Assembly (NCBI GenBank): GCA_035651595.1
Contig: DASRFJ010000194.1
Coordinates: 1-18,068, forward strand
DNA length: 18,068 nucleotides
From: JAFARZ01 sp035651595
GTDB lineage: Bacteria; Actinomycetota; Actinomycetes; Streptosporangiales; Streptosporangiaceae
Direction: 5' to 3'
Shown here: positions 13,319 through 18,068 of the stretch, piece after piece
How the letters are laid out: each line of letters starts with the position of its first letter
Numbering within the stretch: position 1 is the stretch's first letter
Made by a program: the position numbers and the translations under genes
Notes under the pieces: model-generated
Told to the model about the DNA's origin: nothing
The model's input: the letters and a program-made list of their open reading frames with translations, nothing else
Database searches by the model: none

Positions 13319-14064
13319 CCAGTGACGTGCTCCGCATCGATGGCCTGCGGAAAGCATTTGGGGCGCAGACGATCCTGGACGGTATCACCCAGGTCGTTAT
13401 GAAAAATGAGGTCGTCTGTCTTATCGGGGCATCGGGATCCGGAAAATCGACCCTGCTCCGGTGCATTAACCTGCTGGAGAAAATCGACGCCGGCGCCATT
13501 TACCTCGAAGGCCAGTGTATTACCGCTCCCGGGATAAACGAGAATCAGGTGCGCAAGCACATCGGGATCGTATTCCAGTCGTACAATCTGTTCCCGCATA
13601 TGACGGTGGACCGGAACGTGACGCTCGGGCCGGTCAAGGCGCTCGGCATGACGAAGGCCGAGGCGGCGGCGGAGGGGGCGGCGCTGCTCGACAGGTTCGG
13701 GCTCGCGGACAAGCGGCACGACTACCCCGACCGGCTGTCCGGCGGCCAGCAGCAGCGGGTGGCGATCGTCCGTGCGCTGGCGATGCGGCCGCGGCTGCTG
13801 CTGCTCGACGAGGTGACCAGCGCGCTCGACCCGGAACTGGTCGCCGAGGTTCTCGACGTCATCAGGGAGCTGGCCGAAGGGGGAATGACGATGGTGATCG
13901 CGACGCACGAGATGGGGTTCGCGCGCGAGATCGCCGACCGGGTGTGCTTCCTGGCGGACGGGCGGATCGTCGAGGAGGCGCCGCCGGAGCGGCTGTTCAC
14001 GTCGCCGTCGGACGAGCGGACCCGGAAGTTCCTGCGCCGCATCGTCGAGGCCGGCCGGCTGTAG
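13315..14064 (+). CDS. Polar amino-acid ABC transporter ATPase (GlnQ/HisP type)
   Basis: 249 aa, normal length. All nucleotide-binding motifs are intact: Walker A GASGSGKST (38-46), Q-loop in FQSYNLFPHMT, signature LSGGQQQR (141-148), Walker B LLLLDE with catalytic E166, D-loop SALDPE, and the switch His in ATHEM (H198). It powers import of the ligand captured by the lipoprotein. The start overlaps the permease stop (ATGA), with GGCAGGGA upstream as Shine-Dalgarno. The first 80 codons use A/T-ending codons (AAA, AAT, ATT, ATA, TGT, CTT) far more than the rest of the gene and its neighbours, which suggests a recombination join inside the gene. Confidence 0.95.
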   Translation: MTSDVLRIDGLRKAFGAQTILDGITQVVMKNEVVCLIGASGSGKSTLLRCINLLEKIDAGAIYLEGQCITAPGINENQVRKHIGIVFQSYNLFPHMTVDRNVTLGPVKALGMTKAEAAAEGAALLDRFGLADKRHDYPDRLSGGQQQRVAIVRALAMRPRLLLLDEVTSALDPELVAEVLDVIRELAEGGMTMVIATHEMGFAREIADRVCFLADGRIVEEAPPERLFTSPSDERTRKFLRRIVEAGRL

Positions 14065-14081
14065 GTGACCTGGCTCTAGGC

Positions 14082-14093
14082 GACAATGCTGCT
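14082..14093 (+). promoter_or_regulatory. Putative -10, leaderless start of nhaA-dsbA fusion gene
   Basis: GACAAT (14082-14087) is 6 nt before GTG 14094; no Shine-Dalgarno and no clear -35. The gene lies only 29 bp after the ABC ATPase, so it may also be read through from that operon. Confidence 0.35.
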
Positions 14094-15971
14094 GTGACCT
14101 CAGCGGAGACAGACGCCGGACGTACGCAGTGGCTCAAACGTGGCGAGACGCCACTGCGTGAGTTCCTGCGCACGGAGACCGGTAGCGCCCTCGTGCTGGC
14201 CACCGCCACCGCGGCGGCGCTGATCTGGGCGAACATCAGCTCGTCTGGGTACGCGTCGTTCTGGGGCACCCCGCTGGTGGCCGCCGAAGGGCGGTACGGC
14301 CTCTCGCTGACCCTGCACGAGTTCGTGAACTCGGGGCTGATGGCCTTCTTCTTCCTCGTGGTCGGCCTGGAGGCCCGCCGCGAGTTCGACATGGGCGAGC
14401 TGCGGGTGCGGTCGCGGCTGACGCTGCCCGTGGTCGCGGGCCTCGGCGGCATGCTGGTGCCGATCTGCGTCTACCTGGGAGTGAACGCGGGGCGGCCGAC
14501 CGCGCACGGCTGGGGGATGGCGATGTCGACCGACACCGCGTTCGCGCTCGGCGCGCTCGCGCTGGTCGGCCGCGGGCTGCCGGACCGGGTGCGCACGTAC
14601 CTGCTGACGTTCTCGGTGGTGGACGACCTGGCCGGGATCGCGGTCATCGCGATCGCGTACAGCGGGACGATCCAGGTCATCGCGCTGCTGGTGGGCATCT
14701 GTTTCCTCGGCCTGGTGCTGCTGATCCGCTGGCGCGGCATCCGGTCCGGGATCCTCTACCTGCTGCTCGGCGTGGCGGCCTGGGTGGCGTTCTTCAAGTC
14801 GGGCGTGGACCCGGTCGTCGCGGGGCTCGTGCTGGGGCTGCTGTCGTACGCCTACCCGGCGTCGCGCGCGTCGCTGGAGGAGGCATCCGACGCGTTCCGG
14901 CTGTTCCGCGAGCAGCCGACGGCCGAGCTCGCGCAGGCCGCCCGCGACGTCGTGCGGGTCGCGATCTCGCCAAACGACAGGCTGGAGCAGATCTACCACC
15001 CATGGACCAGCTACCTCATCGTGCCGCTGTTCGCGCTGGCCAATGCCGGGATCGTGCTCAACGGCGGGTTCCTGGCGCGGGCCTACACGTCGCCGGTGAC
15101 GCTCGGCATCATGATCGGCTACCTCGCCGGGAAACCGCTCGGCACGATCGGCGCCGCGTGGCTGGTCACCCGCGTGACGCGGGGGCGGATCACGCCGCCG
15201 GTCGGCTGGGGCGCGGTGGCCGGGGTCGGCGCGGTGGCCGGCATCGGGTTCACGGTGTCGCTGCTGATCGCGTCGCTGGCGCTGAGCGGCGAGACGCTCG
15301 CGCAGGCGAAGCTCGGCATCCTGACCGCGGCGCTGGGCGCGACGGGGCTGACGTGGCTGGTGTTTCACGTGATCCGGCTGCTGCCGCACCGGACGAAGCT
15401 GCGCGCGCTGCTCGGCACGTCCGCGGTGATCACCGACCTGATGGTGCCGGTCGATCTGTCCCGCGACCACATCCGCGGCCCGGCCGAATCGCTGGTGACC
15501 GTGGTCGAGTACGGGGACTTCGAGTGCCCGTACTGCGGGCAGGCCGAGCCGGTGGTGCGTGAGCTGCTGCGGGAGTACGGCGACGTGCGGTACGTGTGGC
15601 GGCATCTGCCGCTGCGGGACGTCCACCCGCGGGCGCAGCTTGCCGCCGAGGCGGCCGAGGCCGCGGGGCTGCAAGGGAAGTTCTGGGAGATGCACGACGT
15701 CCTGTTCGAGCACCAGGACGCGCTCGGCCTGCGGGACCTGATCGGCTACGCGCGCTCGCTCGGGCTGGACGTGGCGAAGTTCACCGCGGATCTACGCTCG
15801 CATACGGGTGCGGATCAGGTCGAGTCGGACGTGGACTCAGCGGACCTTTCGGGCGTCTCAGGCACGCCGTCGTTCTTCATCAACGGGATCCGGCACTACG
15901 GCGCGTACGACATCGCCAGCCTGTCCGCCGCCGTCAAGGCCGCCTTCGCGCGCGCCAAGATCAGCGTGTAA
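14094..15971 (+). CDS. nhaA: Na+/H+ antiporter NhaA fused to a DsbA/thioredoxin-like domain
   Basis: 625 aa from GTG 14094. Residues 1 to about 440 are NhaA: FFFLVVGLEARREF, MSTDTAFALGALALVG, and the ion-binding Asp pair in FSVVDDLAGI (D177, D178), plus AGKPLGT and GIGFTVSLLIA near the end. NhaA exchanges protons for Na+ at the inner membrane. The usual helix-2 sequence before GLMAFFF ends in N-D or N-E in most relatives; here it is N-S. Residues from about 450 form a DsbA-like fold: VVEYGDFECPYCGQAE with active-site CPYC (478-481) and the cis-Pro region GTPSFFING. Such fusions are known in Actinobacteria; the redox domain may regulate or protect the antiporter, which is inference. Which side of the membrane the domain faces depends on helix count. 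Confidence 0.93.
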   Translation: MTSAETDAGRTQWLKRGETPLREFLRTETGSALVLATATAAALIWANISSSGYASFWGTPLVAAEGRYGLSLTLHEFVNSGLMAFFFLVVGLEARREFDMGELRVRSRLTLPVVAGLGGMLVPICVYLGVNAGRPTAHGWGMAMSTDTAFALGALALVGRGLPDRVRTYLLTFSVVDDLAGIAVIAIAYSGTIQVIALLVGICFLGLVLLIRWRGIRSGILYLLLGVAAWVAFFKSGVDPVVAGLVLGLLSYAYPASRASLEEASDAFRLFREQPTAELAQAARDVVRVAISPNDRLEQIYHPWTSYLIVPLFALANAGIVLNGGFLARAYTSPVTLGIMIGYLAGKPLGTIGAAWLVTRVTRGRITPPVGWGAVAGVGAVAGIGFTVSLLIASLALSGETLAQAKLGILTAALGATGLTWLVFHVIRLLPHRTKLRALLGTSAVITDLMVPVDLSRDHIRGPAESLVTVVEYGDFECPYCGQAEPVVRELLREYGDVRYVWRHLPLRDVHPRAQLAAEAAEAAGLQGKFWEMHDVLFEHQDALGLRDLIGYARSLGLDVAKFTADLRSHTGADQVESDVDSADLSGVSGTPSFFINGIRHYGAYDIASLSAAVKAAFARAKISV

Positions 15972-15986
15972 CGACCTCCGGCCTCC

Positions 15987-16006
15987 GGCGGAAAGCGTTT
16001 GCCGCC
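15987..16006 (+). terminator. Hairpin after the nhaA fusion gene
   Basis: GGCGG-AAA-GCG-TTT-G-CCGCC: an 8-bp stem with one bulged G and a 3-nt loop, 15 bp after the stop at 15971. No U-tract. A weak or partial terminator. Confidence 0.4.
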
Positions 16007-16022
16007 ATGAGAGGGTAGGTAT

Positions 16023-16091
16023 ATGAAAGCTCAACTAGCGGGCACCATCGGAATCGGTGGCGTCGCCGAGATCAGCGATGCACACCGCTGA
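16023..16091 (+). CDS. Possible 22-aa leader ORF overlapping the hydrolase gene
   Basis: ATG 16023 to TGA 16089-16091 encodes a 22-residue peptide opening MKAQLAGTIGIGG. It has the best Shine-Dalgarno of the region (GAGGG, 16011-16015, 7 nt before ATG), while the hydrolase ATG 16078 lies inside it in another frame and has almost none. This arrangement suggests translational coupling, or that the peptide is the remnant N-terminus of an older gene. No family recognised. Confidence 0.35.
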   Translation: MKAQLAGTIGIGGVAEISDAHR

Positions 16092-16842
16092 ATCCGCCGA
16101 CGGGACAGTCATCGCCTACGACCGGACCGGCGACGGTCCGGCGCTCGTCGTGTGCGTGGGCGCGCTCGGCAACCGGCAGTCGTTCGCCCCGCCGCCGAAG
16201 CTGACCGCGGCGTTCACCGTCTACACCTACGACCGCCGCGGCCGCGGAGACAGCAGCGACACGCCGCCGTACGCGCCCAAGCGGGAATACGAGGATCTCG
16301 CCGCGGTGATCGCCGCCACGGGCGAGCGGCCATTCGTGTTCGGCCATTCGTCGGGAGCGGCGATCGCGCTGCGCGCCGCCGCGGCCGGCGTCCCGATGCG
16401 CGCCGTCACCGCGTACGAGGCGTCGTTCGGCAATCCGTCGGCGACGACCGAGGCGGCGGCGCACATCCGCGACCTGATCAGGCGGGATCGCCGCGACGAC
16501 GCGGTCATGTTCTGGCTGACCGACGTCTTGCGCGCGCCGGACGACGTGGTCGCTCTCGTGCGGCACGGCCCGTGGCTGAAGGGCCTGGCCGTGCTCAGCC
16601 ACACGCTGCCCTACGACCTGGCCGTGACCGCCGGCCCGATGCCGGCCGCGGAGCTGGCCGCGATCGACGTCTCGGTGCTGCTGCTCAGCGGCTCGGACAG
16701 CCACGAATGGTTTCACCGCACGGTCACCGAGCAGGCGGCGGTCATTCCGAACGCCCGGCTCGAGATGATCGACGGTTATGATCACAACGCCCCTCCGGAG
16801 GTCATCACCCCGTACCTGCTGGAGTTCTTCCCCACCAACTAG
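16078..16842 (+). CDS. Alpha/beta hydrolase-fold protein
   Basis: 254 aa from ATG 16078 (an in-frame GTG at 16057 would add seven residues). The opening DGTVIAYDRTGDGPALVVCVG is typical, followed by TYDRRGRGDSSDTPPY. The nucleophile elbow is GHSSG (S91), the acid is probably D207 in LLLSGSDSHEW, and the base H236 in DGYDHNAPP, so the triad is complete. The central cap region is short. Such proteins hydrolyse esters, amides, lactones or C-C bonds; the substrate is unknown. It is followed after 11 bp by an amidohydrolase with its own Shine-Dalgarno, so the two are very probably co-transcribed and may act in one degradation or detoxification step series. Confidence 0.88.
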   Translation: MHTAESADGTVIAYDRTGDGPALVVCVGALGNRQSFAPPPKLTAAFTVYTYDRRGRGDSSDTPPYAPKREYEDLAAVIAATGERPFVFGHSSGAAIALRAAAAGVPMRAVTAYEASFGNPSATTEAAAHIRDLIRRDRRDDAVMFWLTDVLRAPDDVVALVRHGPWLKGLAVLSHTLPYDLAVTAGPMPAAELAAIDVSVLLLSGSDSHEWFHRTVTEQAAVIPNARLEMIDGYDHNAPPEVITPYLLEFFPTN

Positions 16843-16853
16843 GAGCGCATAGC

Positions 16854-18059
16854 GTGACGGAAACCGGCATCGCGATCACAGGCGGCTACGTAGTCCCGAT
16901 CGAGGGCGCGCCGATGGACGGCGGCACGGTGTTGTTGCGGGGCGGCACGATCGCCGCGGTCGAAGGCCCGGGCTTCGCGGTGCCTCCTGGTTACGCTGTG
17001 GTGGACGCGCGCGGGAAATGGGTGCTGCCTGGCTTCATCGACGCCCACGCGCACGTCGGCGTGCACGAAGAGGCCGAGGGCTGGGCCGGCAACGACACCA
17101 ACGAGATGACCTCCCCGGTCACCGCGCACGTCCGCGCTCTCGACGCGATCAACCCGGCCGACCTGGGCTTTCGCGACGCGGTCAGCGGCGGCGTGCTGAA
17201 CGTCAACGTCAACCCCGGTTCCGGCAACCCGATCGGCGGCCAGACCGTCGCGCTCAAGTGCTGGGGCCGCACGGTGGACGAGATGCTGCTCCGCGAGCCG
17301 GCCGGCATCAAGTCCGCGCTCGGCGAGAACCCCAAGCGGGTCTACGGCGAGCGCAAGGAGACCCCGTCCACCCGGCTCGGCACCGCCGCCCTGATCCGCA
17401 AGGCGTTCGTGGACGCGCGCAACTACGAAAAAAAGCTTCAGAACATTACGTCCGAACGGCCCGTGGTTGACCGGGACCTCAAGCTGGAAGCGTTGCTACG
17501 AGTCCTGCACGGGGAGATCCCGTGGCGCCAGCACTGTCACCGAGCCGATGACATAGCCACCGCGATGCGGATCGCCGCGGAATTCGGGTACCGGCTGGTC
17601 ATCGACCATGGCACCGAGGCGCACCTGATCGCGGACCGGATCGCGGCCGCCGGGATCCCGGTCGTCATCGGACCGCTGTTCACCAGCAGGTCCAAGGTCG
17701 AGCTGCGGAACCGCTCGATCGCCAACCCGGGCAAGCTGGCCGCGGCCGGCATCGAGATCTCGCTGACCACGGACCATCCCGTGGTGCCGATCCACTTCCT
17801 GGTCCACCAGGCCACGCTCGCGGTCAAGGAGGGCCTCGACCGCGAGGTCGCGCTGCGCGCGCTGACCATCAACCCGGCGCGCGTCATCGGCTGCGCCGAC
17901 CGGCTCGGCTCACTGTCGCCCGGCAAGGACGCCGACGTGGTGGTCTGGTCCGGTGACCCGCTCGACGTCATGAGCCGCGCCGAACTCTGCTACCAGAACG
18001 GCCGCGAGATCTACCACTACGACTACACAACCGCCACCGGCATCCACGCCGAACCCTAA
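16854..18059 (+). CDS. Metal-dependent amidohydrolase (imidazolonepropionase-like)
   Basis: 401 aa from GTG 16854, with AGGAG (16841-16845) overlapping the previous stop codon. The amidohydrolase barrel is complete: a small N-terminal beta domain (ITGGYVVPIEG.. GGTVLLRGGTIAAVEG), then the metal motif FIDAHAHVG (H65, H67), VALKCWG (K135, at the usual bridging-ligand position), RQHCHR (H229), VIDHGTEAH (H252) and the catalytic Asp in TTDHP (D307), ending GSLSPGKDADVVVWSGDPLD. It hydrolyses a cyclic or linear amide, or related C-N bond; the substrate is unknown. Residues 190-211 are encoded by an A/T-rich patch with a run of seven A (17428-17434), unlike the rest. The gene ends 9 bp before the window edge. 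Confidence 0.93.
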   Translation: MTETGIAITGGYVVPIEGAPMDGGTVLLRGGTIAAVEGPGFAVPPGYAVVDARGKWVLPGFIDAHAHVGVHEEAEGWAGNDTNEMTSPVTAHVRALDAINPADLGFRDAVSGGVLNVNVNPGSGNPIGGQTVALKCWGRTVDEMLLREPAGIKSALGENPKRVYGERKETPSTRLGTAALIRKAFVDARNYEKKLQNITSERPVVDRDLKLEALLRVLHGEIPWRQHCHRADDIATAMRIAAEFGYRLVIDHGTEAHLIADRIAAAGIPVVIGPLFTSRSKVELRNRSIANPGKLAAAGIEISLTTDHPVVPIHFLVHQATLAVKEGLDREVALRALTINPARVIGCADRLGSLSPGKDADVVVWSGDPLDVMSRAELCYQNGREIYHYDYTTATGIHAEP

Positions 18060-18068
18060 CGTCGTCCA

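Noticed and set aside
8715..14064. Polysaccharide-utilisation locus linking GH3 to the ABC importer
   Set aside because: The importer is of the polar amino-acid type (family-3 binding protein, GlnQ-type ATPase) and is divergent from GH3, so there is no evidence of a shared sugar pathway.
14100..15713. 537-codon minus-strand frame opposite the NhaA fusion
   Set aside because: No recognisable domain; the plus strand has intact NhaA and CPYC motifs.

Overview
The window comes from a high-GC (roughly 70%) actinomycete. G/C-ending codons dominate, many starts are GTG, signal peptides are Ala-rich, and the families seen (LLM flavin oxidoreductase, NIPSNAP, VOC, HxlR, DHA2 pump, an NhaA with a thioredoxin-like tail) are typical of soil Actinobacteria. 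The genus cannot be told from sequence alone. I found no rRNA, tRNA, CRISPR array, insertion sequence or phage gene.

Layout. 1-383: the 3' end of an unknown gene, a strong hairpin terminator and a repeat-containing spacer. 384-4279: small metabolic and regulatory genes: an aminoglycoside-phosphotransferase-like protein with altered catalytic residues, an ArsR-type repressor followed by a luciferase-like monooxygenase, a convergent NIPSNAP gene, a secreted lamin-tail protein and a VOC/glyoxalase protein. 4497-6569: a membrane-anchored CBM2-like protein, a GrpB-family protein and a divergent YdeI-like protein. 6458-8718: a DHA2 multidrug exporter and its divergent HxlR regulator, with a near-perfect dyad operator between them. 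8715-11360: a large secreted GH3 glycosidase carrying a PA14 insertion. 11509-14064: a polar amino-acid ABC importer operon (lipoprotein, permease, ATPase). 14094-15971: NhaA fused to a DsbA-like domain. 16023-18059: a mini-ORF, an alpha/beta hydrolase and a metal-dependent amidohydrolase, probably one operon.

How the genes work together. Three units look like real functional groups: ArsR with the flavin monooxygenase, HxlR with the exporter, and the three-gene importer. The hydrolase and amidohydrolase are probably co-transcribed. The other genes look like independent single-gene units. A recurring regulatory theme is an A/T-richer -10-like hexamer ending 5-6 nt before the start codon with no Shine-Dalgarno sequence, which suggests leaderless mRNAs for about eight genes. 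Two convergent gene pairs end in a shared CTAG carrying both stop codons, and a third pair (YdeI/exporter) overlaps by 112 bp through a 15-bp repeat. No clearly new multi-gene system was found. The most unusual items are the exporter/YdeI 3' overlap, the HxlR operator with its leaderless promoter, the phosphotransferase lacking its catalytic Asp, and the anchored CBM2-like protein lacking binding tryptophans.
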